The notes under the pieces: generated by a model
Database searches by the model: none
What the model saw: only the letters and a program-made list of their open reading frames with translations
What the model was told of the DNA's origin: nothing
Translations under genes and position numbers: made by a program
Shown here: positions 56,975 to 64,000 of the stretch, piece after piece
Position numbering within the stretch: the first letter of the stretch is position 1
Layout: each line of letters starts with the position of its first letter
Origin: Streptomyces smyrnaeus
Lineage (GTDB): Bacteria > Actinomycetota > Actinomycetes > Streptomycetales > Streptomycetaceae
Assembly (NCBI RefSeq): GCF_017676345.1
Contig: NZ_JAFFZM010000014.1
Location: 124,001 to 188,000, forward strand
Direction of reading: 5' to 3'
Length of the DNA: 64,000 nt

Positions 56975-57055
56975 CCCCGCCGTCCCCCTCACCGGCGCGC
57001 ACGCGCCGTACGCGCCACCGGCGCACCGCCACCACACCACCGGGCAGGAGAAGCG

Positions 57056-57721
57056 ATGCACACCGGAACGACCGGTCCCCGCAGACCGCTGTTTCTCGCG
57101 GCGGGGTCCTTCGGGCACGCCGTCACCGAGCGACTGGCCAAGGCGTACGCCGGCGCCGTCGTCATGGGCGTCGACGAGGGCAGCCACCCCAGCTTCTGGC
57201 CGGTCGGCGACCTGCTGGTGCTGGTCACCGACCACCCCAGGCAGACGCTGGCCGAGGCGGTGGAGTCCTCGGCCTACGCCTGGGGCGTGCCCTGGTTCCC
57301 GATCGAGCTGGAGCCCACCGAGCTGCGCTGCGGCCCGGCGGTACGGCCCGGCGACGGCGCCTGCCACCGCTGCTTCACCCGGCGCCGCGCCCAGCACGAC
57401 CGCTCGCCCGTCCCGCGCGCGGCCGGCACCGACCCGAAGCGGGTCACCGGCTACGCACCGCACCACGTCGGCATGGCCGTCGCGCTGGCCCGCGCCGCCG
57501 TGCACGACCTCTTCGACGGGCAGCGCGACCGGGAGCAGGAGCGCGACGAGGCGGAGCGCCCCGCACGGGTGCGTTCGGTCAATCTCGCCGACGGCAGGAC
57601 GGCCCGCAACCACGTCGTCGCCGTCGACCAGTGCCCCCGCTGCCGTCCCGCACGTGGCGGCGAGGACACCTCGTGGCGGACCTTCGAGCGGCTGACGGCC
57701 GCCGCACCGGTGGGGAGCTGA
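57056..57721 (+). CDS. Short ThiF/E1-like zinc protein of the TOMM system
   Basis: A 221-residue protein with a glycine-rich start (LFLAAGSFGHAVTERLAKAY) and two CxxC pairs, ACHRCFTRRRAQHD and DQCPRCRPARGG, that would form a zinc tetrad as in E1-like TOMM cyclodehydratase partners. It lacks a recognition domain of its own and is shorter than the usual partner protein. It may be a split or accessory partner to YcaO beside the larger ThiF-like fusion (inference). ATG 57056 follows GGAG. Confidence 0.7.
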   Translation: MHTGTTGPRRPLFLAAGSFGHAVTERLAKAYAGAVVMGVDEGSHPSFWPVGDLLVLVTDHPRQTLAEAVESSAYAWGVPWFPIELEPTELRCGPAVRPGDGACHRCFTRRRAQHDRSPVPRAAGTDPKRVTGYAPHHVGMAVALARAAVHDLFDGQRDREQERDEAERPARVRSVNLADGRTARNHVVAVDQCPRCRPARGGEDTSWRTFERLTAAAPVGS

Positions 57722-57726
57722 AACAT

Positions 57727-59451
57727 ATGCCGAACGGGGACGTACTGACTGCCGAGCAGACCGGAGCGGCCGCGCTGCGCGACCCCCAGTTGTCCGTACC
57801 GGCGCTGCCCCGGCTGCGCCGCGGCCTGGCGGTCCAGCCGGTCAGCGAGGGCCTGGTCGTCGAAGGGCTGCCCGCGCCGCAGGTCTTCCGCGGCAAGGCC
57901 GCCACCGCGCTGCTGCCCCGGCTGCTGCCGCTGCTGGACGGCACCAAGGACTGCGCGGCGCTCGCCGAGGAGCTGGGCATCGCGCCGCGCGCCGTCTTCA
58001 AAGCCCTCTCACTGCTGTGGATGTGCGGCGTCATCGAGGACACCCCGTCGCCCGGGAGCGAGCAGTCCGCCGCCGGGGACGCGCTCGCCGCCGAACTCGC
58101 CGACCACCTCTCCCGGATGGGCGACTCCACCGGGGCCAACAGCTGCTGGGAGCAGGGCGCGCTGCGGCTCACCACGGCGCGGGTGGCCCTCTTCGGCACC
58201 GGGCCGACGGCCACCGCGCTGGCCGAGGAGCTGGGGCCGTCCGCGCCGGTGGTCCGGGTGACCGGTACCGACGGCGTACCGCCCGAGGGCACCACGCTGG
58301 CCGTTGCCGCCGCGCTGCCGGCGGCCGAGCTGTCCGCCGTCGCCGCCGCCTGCCGGGAACGGAACCTTCCCCTGGTGCGGGTGGCCGTCTTCGCCGGCCG
58401 GGCCCGGCTGGGGCCGTTCGTCCACCCGGACTGCACCCCGTGCCTGGACTGCCTGCTGGCCGAGGAGGCGGACACCGAGGAGGCCCCCGGAACGCCGGAG
58501 GCCGACGAGGAGGCCGCCGCGCTCACCGCGGCCCTGGCCGCGCACGATCTGTTCGGTTTCCTCTCGCGCTCCGTCCCCTCGCCGTACCCCAACCAGTGGC
58601 GCACCGTCGCGCTGGACGATCTCAAACAGCGGCGGCACAGCGGCGCCACCCGCCCCGGCTGCCCCAGCTGTTCCGCTGCCCGGCCCGCGGGCCCGGCGCC
58701 GGAGGCGACCGCGGTCACCGAAGACCCCCGGCCCGCCCCGCTGGCCGCGCGCTACGAGGCGTTCATCGGCTTCCCGCCGCACGAGTACATGGACCCCAAG
58801 GGCCACCAGCAGCACTACAAGCCCTCCAACCTGGCCCTCCAGCGCCAGGAGAAGACCTGGCCGGTCTGCCCCCGGGTCGAGCTGCCGGACCCGGACACCG
58901 CACGCCTGGCCGGCCGGCCGTACGGACACGAGGAAGCCGGCCCGGAGGCGGCCGTCGACGCCCACGTCGACGCGCAGACCCTCTCGCTGGTCCTGGCCAC
59001 CACCGCGGGCATCCGCGTGGGCGACCCCGACTTCCTGCGCCGCTGGACACCCAGCGGCGGCAACATCGGCTCCGTCCTCGCGCATCTGGCCGTGCGCGAC
59101 GCGGCGGGGCTGGAGCCCGGCCTGTACGGCTACGTACCCGGCGAGCACCGGCTGGCCCTGCTGGCGCCCGGCACCGCCGCGCTCGCCGGAGTGCCCGGGA
59201 GCGGCCCGGCCACGCTGGTGCTGACCGGCAACCTCGGCAAGGTCGCCAAGAAGTACCACTCCTTCGCCCTGCGGGTGACGCTGCTGGACGCCGGCTGCGC
59301 GCAGGCCACCTTGCGCCGCGTCTGCCGCACCCTCGGTCTGCCCAGAACCCCGGTGCGGCGCTGGGACGAGCGGGCGGTCACCGGGGCGCTCGGTGTCGAC
59401 CCGCGCGTCGAGCCCGTCACCGCCGTCATCGACCTCGGGAGGCCGCTGTGA
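57727..59451 (+). CDS. Fusion of TOMM ThiF-like partner with SagB-type dehydrogenase
   Basis: A 574-residue fusion. Residues ~30-105 form a RiPP recognition element-like winged helix (LAEELGIAPRAVFKALSLLW). A Rossmann/ThiF-like domain starts near 150 (RVALFGTGPTATALAEELG), with CxxC zinc motifs (CTPCLDC; GCPSC) at ~236 and ~312. From ~335 is a SagB-type FMN oxidoreductase (WTPSGGNIGSVLAHL; GLYGYVPGEHRLALL; KYHSFALRVTLLDAGCAQAT). Domains that bind leader and oxidise azolines are usually separate proteins. ATG 57727 is 5 nt past the upstream stop; the SagB-like gene overlaps by GTGA. Confidence 0.82.
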   Translation: MPNGDVLTAEQTGAAALRDPQLSVPALPRLRRGLAVQPVSEGLVVEGLPAPQVFRGKAATALLPRLLPLLDGTKDCAALAEELGIAPRAVFKALSLLWMCGVIEDTPSPGSEQSAAGDALAAELADHLSRMGDSTGANSCWEQGALRLTTARVALFGTGPTATALAEELGPSAPVVRVTGTDGVPPEGTTLAVAAALPAAELSAVAAACRERNLPLVRVAVFAGRARLGPFVHPDCTPCLDCLLAEEADTEEAPGTPEADEEAAALTAALAAHDLFGFLSRSVPSPYPNQWRTVALDDLKQRRHSGATRPGCPSCSAARPAGPAPEATAVTEDPRPAPLAARYEAFIGFPPHEYMDPKGHQQHYKPSNLALQRQEKTWPVCPRVELPDPDTARLAGRPYGHEEAGPEAAVDAHVDAQTLSLVLATTAGIRVGDPDFLRRWTPSGGNIGSVLAHLAVRDAAGLEPGLYGYVPGEHRLALLAPGTAALAGVPGSGPATLVLTGNLGKVAKKYHSFALRVTLLDAGCAQATLRRVCRTLGLPRTPVRRWDERAVTGALGVDPRVEPVTAVIDLGRPL

Positions 59452-60191
59452 TCGCCCCGGACGACCTCGCCCTCCAGCTCGTCGACTCCTTCGCGGACGC
59501 GCCCGCGCAGCCGCGCACCGAGGCCGCGCCGTTGCGCGCGGCCCCGCCCGCACCGCTGGGCCCCGAAACACCGGTGGGCACCGGCCGGGACCAGGACACC
59601 GGCGCCGGCCGGCTGGACCTGCTCGCCACCCTGCGGGCCCGCCGCGCCAACCGCGTCTGGTCGCCCGAACCGCTGGCAGCGCCGCTGCTCGCCGACATCA
59701 TCGCCGAGGGAGTCGAGGCGGACGCGGAGGAGTGGCCGGACGAACAGCCGTACACCCCGCTGGAGATCACCGTCGTCGCCTTCCGGGTGGCCGGCCTGGC
59801 GCCCGCCGTGCACCGCTTCGACCGGCTCGCCCGCACCGCGCGCCCGGTGATGGAGCTGCCGCCGCCCGAGCGGCGCCACACCCTCACCCTGCAGGCCGAG
59901 TTCGCGGACGCGCCGGTGATCGTCTCCGTCGCCGTGGACCTGCGGACGGCCGAGGCACGCGACGGGGGCCACGGCTACCGGACGCTGCTGACCCGTGCCG
60001 GCGCGGCCGTCCACACCATGTGGCTGGCCGGGGTCTCCCACGGGCTGACCGGTTCGGCCTTCGCCGGGTTCATCCCCGCCTCCGTCCGTACGCCGCTGCG
60101 CTCCGACGGCACCAGCAGGCAGCAGGTGTTCGCCCTCGCACTCGGCCACCCGCCCGCGGCCCCGCCGGGCGGCGGACCCGCCGCCCCCTGA
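59448..60191 (+). CDS. Second SagB/nitroreductase-like oxidoreductase
   Basis: A 247-residue protein of nitroreductase fold. LRARRANRVWSPEPLAAPLL resembles the FMN-binding start of SagB dehydrogenases, YTPLEITVVAFRVAGLAPAV is the central strand, and YRTLLTRAGAAVHTMWLAG is the dehydrogenase motif region. It may oxidise azolines to azoles alongside, or in complex with, the fused SagB domain. GTG 59448 overlaps the upstream stop. A strong hairpin separates it from the precursor genes. Confidence 0.8.
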   Translation: MIAPDDLALQLVDSFADAPAQPRTEAAPLRAAPPAPLGPETPVGTGRDQDTGAGRLDLLATLRARRANRVWSPEPLAAPLLADIIAEGVEADAEEWPDEQPYTPLEITVVAFRVAGLAPAVHRFDRLARTARPVMELPPPERRHTLTLQAEFADAPVIVSVAVDLRTAEARDGGHGYRTLLTRAGAAVHTMWLAGVSHGLTGSAFAGFIPASVRTPLRSDGTSRQQVFALALGHPPAAPPGGGPAAP

Positions 60192-60194
60192 TCG

Positions 60195-60244
60195 TCCGAC
60201 GGCGCGCCCCGGGCCGGCCACGACCCCCGGCGCGCGCCGTCGGA
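60195..60244 (+). terminator. Hairpin upstream of the precursor peptide block
   Basis: TCCGACGGCGCG (60195-60206) pairs perfectly (12 bp) with 60233-60244. The 26-nt loop can itself fold through CCGGG/CCCGG. It lies just after the oxidoreductase stop and may terminate or attenuate to set precursor expression separately. Confidence 0.7.
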
Positions 60245-60284
60245 TGCGCCCCATCCATATCGAGCGACGAAAGGAAGTGATCCC

Positions 60285-60452
60285 GTGGAAGACGTCATCG
60301 ACCTGTACGCCGTGGCCGAGGACGAGCTGGCACTGGAGGAGCTGCCCGAGGGCAACGCCCTGGCGAGCTTCTCCACCTCCACCAGCGCCAGCACCGCCTC
60401 CTGCCCGGCGACCAGCGCGTCCAGCGCCTCCAGCGTCTCCAGCTACGGCTGA
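60285..60452 (+). CDS. RiPP precursor peptide 1 (TOMM/thiopeptide-like)
   Basis: A 55-residue peptide. The acidic leader MEDVIDLYAVAEDELALEEL is followed by PEGNAL and a Ser/Thr/Ala-rich core with one Cys in ASTASCPATSASS, ending SSYG. It is too short for standard ORF calling but has a good ribosome site (GGAAG, 7 nt before GTG 60285). Leader and core pattern are shared with three further peptides downstream, and modifying enzymes are adjacent. Confidence 0.9.
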   Translation: MEDVIDLYAVAEDELALEELPEGNALASFSTSTSASTASCPATSASSASSVSSYG

Positions 60453-60504
60453 GCGGCGCCCAGCACAGGAACCGACAGGAAAACTGACAGGAAGAGGTAC
60501 CTCC

Positions 60505-60684
60505 ATGGAGCCCATGGACCACCTGGAACTCGACCTCTACATCGAGGATCAGGACCTCGCCGTGGAGGAGCTGCCGGACGGCAACGCACCGGGCGGCTGC
60601 TTCGCCTGCGCGGGTTCGGCCTCCACGGCGTCCTGCCCCGGCTCGTCGGCGGCGACCGTCGGCAGCGCCTCCTGCATCGGCTGA
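60505..60684 (+). CDS. RiPP precursor peptide 2
   Basis: A 59-residue peptide. The leader contains LELDLYIEDQDLAVEELPDG, closely matching peptides 1 and 3. The core has four cysteines (GGCFACAGS, ASTASCPGSS, SASCIG) and ends -IG. From Pro of the SCP motif to the end is the same length as in peptides 1 and 3. AGGAAGAGG lies upstream of ATG 60505; ATG 60514 is a possible alternative. Confidence 0.92.
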   Translation: MEPMDHLELDLYIEDQDLAVEELPDGNAPGGCFACAGSASTASCPGSSAATVGSASCIG

Positions 60685-60742
60685 CAGCCGGCACCCGGCA
60701 CGGCCACCACTTCGGCCCCGACTCGCAGAAGGGAGATGAGAC

Positions 60743-60919
60743 ATGCACAACAGCGACGACCTCGATCTGTTCGTCGAAGCGTTCGACGACGACCTGGCGG
60801 TCGAGGAGCTGAGCGAGGGCACCGCGCTGAGCACCTGGGGCAGCGCCACCACGGCCGGTTCCGCCTCCTGCCCGTGGAGCACGGCCTCGTCCTCGTCGTC
60901 CGCCTCCAGCTTCGGCTGA
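60743..60919 (+). CDS. RiPP precursor peptide 3
   Basis: A 58-residue peptide. Leader LDLFVEAFDDDLAVEELSEG, then a Ser/Thr-rich core with a single Cys in AGSASCPWSTASS, ending SSFG. Core composition is closest to peptide 1. GGGAG lies 7 nt before ATG 60743. All residues around SCP could be azole or dehydroamino acid sites. Confidence 0.9.
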   Translation: MHNSDDLDLFVEAFDDDLAVEELSEGTALSTWGSATTAGSASCPWSTASSSSSASSFG

Positions 60920-60971
60920 CCGGCGCGAGGACATCCACCCCTACCGATGAACAAGGAGGGAGGTGACACGC

Positions 60972-61145
60972 ATGGACACCAACAGCGTCGACCTCGAACT
61001 GTGGGCCGAGGACCTGGAGATGGAGGCACTGCCCGAGTCGGACAGCCCCTTCACCACCTTCGGCTGCGCCGCCACCGCGGGCTGCGGCAGCTGCCCCGCC
61101 GCCTGCCTGGGCACGGCGGGCTGCTTCTCCTCCAACGGCAACTGA
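60972..61145 (+). CDS. RiPP precursor peptide 4 (Cys-rich, diverged)
   Basis: A 57-residue peptide. Leader SVDLELWAEDLEMEALPESD is diverged but keeps the acidic ELP pattern. The core has five cysteines (FGCAATAGC, GSCPAACLG, AGCFSSNGN) and the shared SCP motif, with an Asn-rich end. ATG 60972 follows GGAGG at 8 nt; GTG 60963 is less likely. It is the last of the tandem precursors and the richest in thiazole sites. Confidence 0.9.
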   Translation: MDTNSVDLELWAEDLEMEALPESDSPFTTFGCAATAGCGSCPAACLGTAGCFSSNGN

Positions 61146-61224
61146 GCGACGGAACGCACCGTTCCACACAGCTCGACAGCGGCCTGGTGACACGCGAACA
61201 CCGGACCGCGCCGTGAGGTGAGAC

Positions 61225-61261
61225 CCCGGTTCCGGAGCGGGCGAAGCGCCCCGGAACCGGG
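61225..61261 (+). terminator. Hairpin downstream of the precursor block
   Basis: CCCGGTTCCGG (61225-61235) pairs perfectly (11 bp) with 61251-61261 across a 15-nt loop. It lies 80 nt after precursor 4 and 87 bp before the protease gene, a position suited to attenuating read-through. Confidence 0.72.
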
Positions 61262-61347
61262 TGCTCGCGGACGCGACCCGCGAGCACGCTCAGGCTACGA
61301 CGCGGCCCGCGCGCCGAACCGCCACCAGGTGCACCAGGGAGTTGTGC

Positions 61348-62457
61348 ATGGAGACCCTCACCCGACCGAAGCTCCGCGAGGGCCTGGAAGTCATCCGCGG
61401 GATGGACGACCACCCGCTGCTGTACGACGCGTCCTCCGGTATCTACCACCGGCTCAGCCGGTCGGCCGCCGGCCTCGTCCAGCGGCTCGACGGCTCCCGG
61501 TCGCTCGACGACATCGCCGGACTGATGGCGGCGCGCGGCACCAAGACCCCCGAGGCGGCCCGCACCGAGCTGGACCGCTTCGTGAAGAACCTGTACGACA
61601 GCGGCCTGCTGGACGGCTCGCCCACCCCGCAACGGGCCCGGGACGCGGGGCGGCGCGGCAAACGCAACCAGATGATGCCGCGCTTCGTCGTCAGCCGCAC
61701 ACTGCTGCCCCGGCTGCTGGAACCGCTCGCGGCAGTGCTGCGCAAGATGCCCGGCGGCGCGCTGGCGGGCGGCCATATCGCGGGCGGCGTGGCGGGTACC
61801 GTCCTCGCCGTATGGGCGCTGCTGGCCGGGCCCTCCGCCGACCCGAAGCTCGCACACTGGACGACGCTGCTGGCGCTGGTGCTCTTCCTCGGCCAGATCG
61901 TGCTGCACGAGGCGGCGCACGCGATGGTCGCCCAGTTCCTGAAGGTGCCCGTGCGGGGCTTCGGGTTCGCACTGCTCTTCTACTTCATGCCGCTGGCCTA
62001 CGTCGACCGCACCGACGCCTACCGACTGCGCTCCCGGGCCAGCAGAGTCGTCCTGGCGCTGGCCGGGCCGGTCAACGACGGCTGGATAGCCGGACTCACC
62101 GCGCTGGTCGCCACCACGGTGGACGGCACCGTGGCGACCGTGGCCGCGACGATGCTGGTCTTCCAGCTCCTGAGCGTCATCACCAACCTCAACCCGCTGC
62201 TGCCCAGCGACGGTTACGCCGCGCTGGAGGCCGGCATGGGCACCGTCGACGCCCGCGGCCGCGCCTTCGGCCTGCTCAAACACACACTGCTGCGCCGCCC
62301 GCTGCCCTCCCACCTGGCGGCCCTGACACCCGCCGCGCGCAGACTGCACCTGGCCTACGGAGCACTGTGCACGCTGTATGTGCTGGTGCTGGCGTATGTG
62401 GCGGTGGTGGGCACGGTCTTCTCCTACGGCAGCGTCCAGGGGATGTGGGGCCGGTGA
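61348..62457 (+). CDS. M50-type membrane metalloprotease with PqqD-like leader-binding domain
   Basis: A 369-residue protein. The N-terminal ~90 residues (VIRGMDDHPLLYDASSGIYH; LDRFVKNLYDSGLLDG) have the winged-helix PqqD/RRE pattern. Hydrophobic helices follow, with zinc motif HEAAH at 187-191 (VLHEAAHAMVAQ) and the second metal motif NLNPLLPSDGY with Asp288. This is an S2P-type protease; an RRE fusion suggests it cleaves the leader peptide of the RiPP. ATG 61348 follows AGGGAG. Its stop overlaps the dehydratase GTG (GTGA). Confidence 0.85.
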   Translation: METLTRPKLREGLEVIRGMDDHPLLYDASSGIYHRLSRSAAGLVQRLDGSRSLDDIAGLMAARGTKTPEAARTELDRFVKNLYDSGLLDGSPTPQRARDAGRRGKRNQMMPRFVVSRTLLPRLLEPLAAVLRKMPGGALAGGHIAGGVAGTVLAVWALLAGPSADPKLAHWTTLLALVLFLGQIVLHEAAHAMVAQFLKVPVRGFGFALLFYFMPLAYVDRTDAYRLRSRASRVVLALAGPVNDGWIAGLTALVATTVDGTVATVAATMLVFQLLSVITNLNPLLPSDGYAALEAGMGTVDARGRAFGLLKHTLLRRPLPSHLAALTPAARRLHLAYGALCTLYVLVLAYVAVVGTVFSYGSVQGMWGR

Positions 62458-64000
62458 CCACCCCTTCCGCCGATCGCCTCCGGGCGCGGTCGGGCGTCCC
62501 CGAGCTGACCCGTGTCGCCGGGCTGCCCGCCGCTTGCTGCCCGCTTCCCGGTGCCCGTACCGCCGAACTCCTGGACCGGCACGCCGAGCTGAGCGGTGCC
62601 CTTGAGGAGCTTCGGCCCCAGGTGGAGGACGTTCTCTACGCCTTGGTGCCGCTGCTGGACGACGCGCGCGAGCTGCGCCGCGCCGTCCTGGCCGCGCGCC
62701 GCGCCGCACACCGCGCCGCCCCGCCGGGCTGGGACGAGCAGACCGGGGCGCGGGTGGGGGAGTACGCCGACCAGGAGGCGCGCGCCACCCTGCGCCGCTG
62801 GCAGGAGCTGACCGCCGCCGCGCAGGCAGTGGCCGCTGAGTTGGACAAGGAGGTCGCACGGGACCGCGCGGCTGCCGAGGAGACCCTGACCGCCGCGCTG
62901 GAAGACCCCGGCTTCGCCCACTCCCTGGCGCTGGCCACCCCCGACTGGGTGCGCTACGGCAGCGCCCGCAGGACCCGCAAGCGGCAGCGCGCGATGCGGA
63001 CGCTGTACTCCTACACCGTCCGCGCCGCCGCCAAGACCAGCCCCTTCGCCCGGTTGACGACGGTCGGCGCACCGGGCCGGGACCACTGCGGGGAGGCGGT
63101 GCAGCAGGTGTCGGCCACCGTCGCCTTCACCGCCCTCCACGCCCTGGCACGCTCCCCGTACACGGCGCCCCTGCTCCGCTACCGCCCGGCAGCCGTCCGC
63201 CCGGCAGCCGTCCGCCCGGCAGCCGTCCGCCCGGCCGGATCCGGCGAGGAGGCGGCGGAAGAGGACGTGCGCGAGCTGATGCTCCACCCCGAGTACGTCG
63301 CCACCGGCGGCGTCACCTGGCGCATCGACCACGTGGGGGAGGCGGGACTGGCGGCGCACTGGGCCCGTCGGCTGGCCGACTGCTGCGACGAGGACGACGG
63401 CACGCTCCGTCACGAGGCGGCGCTGCGCGCGCTCGGCGGCACGGACCCCTTCCGCCGCTTCCTGCGGATGCTCGACAGCGGTGTACTGGCCCCGGTGGCT
63501 CCCTGGCGGCGCGGCGAGGACCCGGTGTCGGTCCTGCTGGGGCTGACGGCCGGCGCGGGGAGCGACGGCCCGGCCGTCGTGGGGCAGCTGCGCGAACTGG
63601 CCGCCGAACAGGCGCGCATGGCCCGGCCCGCGCGGGCCGGGGACGACGGGCCGCGGCGGCGGGCCGAAGCCGTCACGCGCGTGCGCGAGCTGGCGCGGGA
63701 CTGGGCGCGGGAGGCCGGCTGGGACCGGTTCGAGCCGACCGAGGTCTGGTACGAGGACGCGGTCACCGATCTGCGGCTGCCGCCCGTGCTGGAGGACGAG
63801 GACACCGCGGCCGACCTGCGCCGCCTGGGGGCCGAGATCCGCCCCCGGCTGTTCCGTTCGCACCTGTACGACGAACTGGTGCGCCGGTTCGTTGCCACCT
63901 ACGGCAAGGGCGGCAGCTGCACGGACGTGCTCGGGTTCGCCATGCGCTGCGGGGCCGAGACCGACCGCGACCCGGAACTGGAGCGCGCCGCGCAGCTCGA
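62454..64000 (+). CDS. LanB-type Ser/Thr dehydratase (N-terminal part; gene runs off the window)
   Basis: The frame is open from GTG 62454 to the last base (515 codons), so the 3' end lies outside. Family markers are AAAKTSPFARLTTVG, the conserved KTSPF(A/S)RLT glutamylation-domain motif, and the upstream TPDWVRYGSARRTRKRQRAM. Lantibiotic-type dehydratases use glutamyl-tRNA to turn Ser/Thr into Dha/Dhb; in thiopeptide and goadsporin clusters they act after azole formation. A RPAAV tandem repeat interrupts it. Whether the elimination domain is fused cannot be seen. Confidence 0.9.
   Translation, partial: MTTPSADRLRARSGVPELTRVAGLPAACCPLPGARTAELLDRHAELSGALEELRPQVEDVLYALVPLLDDARELRRAVLAARRAAHRAAPPGWDEQTGARVGEYADQEARATLRRWQELTAAAQAVAAELDKEVARDRAAAEETLTAALEDPGFAHSLALATPDWVRYGSARRTRKRQRAMRTLYSYTVRAAAKTSPFARLTTVGAPGRDHCGEAVQQVSATVAFTALHALARSPYTAPLLRYRPAAVRPAAVRPAAVRPAGSGEEAAEEDVRELMLHPEYVATGGVTWRIDHVGEAGLAAHWARRLADCCDEDDGTLRHEAALRALGGTDPFRRFLRMLDSGVLAPVAPWRRGEDPVSVLLGLTAGAGSDGPAVVGQLRELAAEQARMARPARAGDDGPRRRAEAVTRVRELARDWAREAGWDRFEPTEVWYEDAVTDLRLPPVLEDEDTAADLRRLGAEIRPRLFRSHLYDELVRRFVATYGKGGSCTDVLGFAMRCGAETDRDPELERAAQL
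63183..63235 (+). repeat. In-frame 15-bp tandem repeat in the dehydratase
   Basis: CGCCCGGCAGCCGTC occurs three times in tandem (63183-63197, 63198-63212, 63213-63227) plus a partial fourth copy. It encodes RPAAV repeats inserted between conserved parts of the dehydratase and is probably length-variable. Confidence 0.95.

Noticed and set aside
60285..61145. Assignment of the precursors as class I lanthipeptides
   Set aside because: A LanB-type gene is present, but no LanC cyclase is visible and YcaO/SagB genes dominate. Azole-type modification fits better, although the right side of the cluster is missing.
60285..61145. Assignment as a classical pyridine-containing thiopeptide
   Set aside because: Cores lack the compact Cys/Ser block of known thiopeptides, and no pyridine synthase is visible. 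It cannot be fully excluded because the cluster continues past the window.

Overview
The window is high-GC actinobacterial chromosome, most likely Streptomyces. Supporting signs are the codon use (G/C at most third positions), frequent GTG starts, many GTGA/ATGA/TGATG stop-start overlaps, a resuscitation-promoting factor, a Tad pilus locus with the Streptomyces-type membrane BTAD/LysM protein, and a TOMM/thiopeptide-like RiPP gene cluster. No rRNA, tRNA, insertion sequence, CRISPR array or prophage was seen.

Layout. 1-2.6 kb: 3' end of a RecD2-type helicase, then citrate synthase with a strong terminator. 3-4.5 kb: copper chaperone and a DedA-like membrane protein flanking a CsoR-type palindrome, plus a small helix-turn-helix protein. 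4.5-12.3 kb: myo-inositol catabolism, with iolE divergent from iolC, an aldolase-like gene, iolB, iolD and iolA(mmsA); the divergent promoters carry a repeated 13-bp element spaced 63 bp apart. 12.4-23 kb: FUSC transporter, MarR/SnoaL divergent pair, small membrane and hypothetical proteins, an SDR-fold protein lacking catalytic residues, a DUF4185/5005-like propeller protein, a YbaK-like editing protein and NhaA. 23.3-34.2 kb: complete-looking Tad/Flp pilus operon (SAF-domain protein, TadZ-like, TadA, TadB, TadC, Flp-like pilin, two TadE-like pseudopilins, TadG-like) ending in a 1202-residue membrane-bound LysM + winged-helix + BTAD protein. 34.3-40 kb: VWA lipoprotein, Rpf with a structured leader, secreted endonuclease I, PPOX oxidase, PucR regulator. 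40-47.9 kb: YqiJ-like / flotillin (YqiK) / DUF3686-type giant AAA ATPase module. 48-52.6 kb: PP2C phosphatase, MarR regulator, ClC chloride channel with a MarR-like palindrome, and a membrane protein/winged-helix pair.

52.7-64 kb (right edge): a RiPP cluster that appears undescribed. It has a LysR DNA-binding domain without an effector domain, a two-gene ABC exporter, a YcaO cyclodehydratase, a short ThiF-like zinc protein, a ThiF-like/SagB fusion, a second SagB-like oxidoreductase, four tandem precursor peptide genes with related leaders and a shared Ser-Cys-Pro core motif, an M50 protease with a PqqD-like N-terminus, and the start of a LanB-type Ser/Thr dehydratase that runs off the window. 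The precursor block is bracketed by two strong hairpins. Together these suggest azole plus dehydroamino acid peptides (goadsporin- or thiopeptide-like). The four cores are Ser/Thr-rich, differ in Cys content, and are nearly equal in length on each side of the SCP motif.
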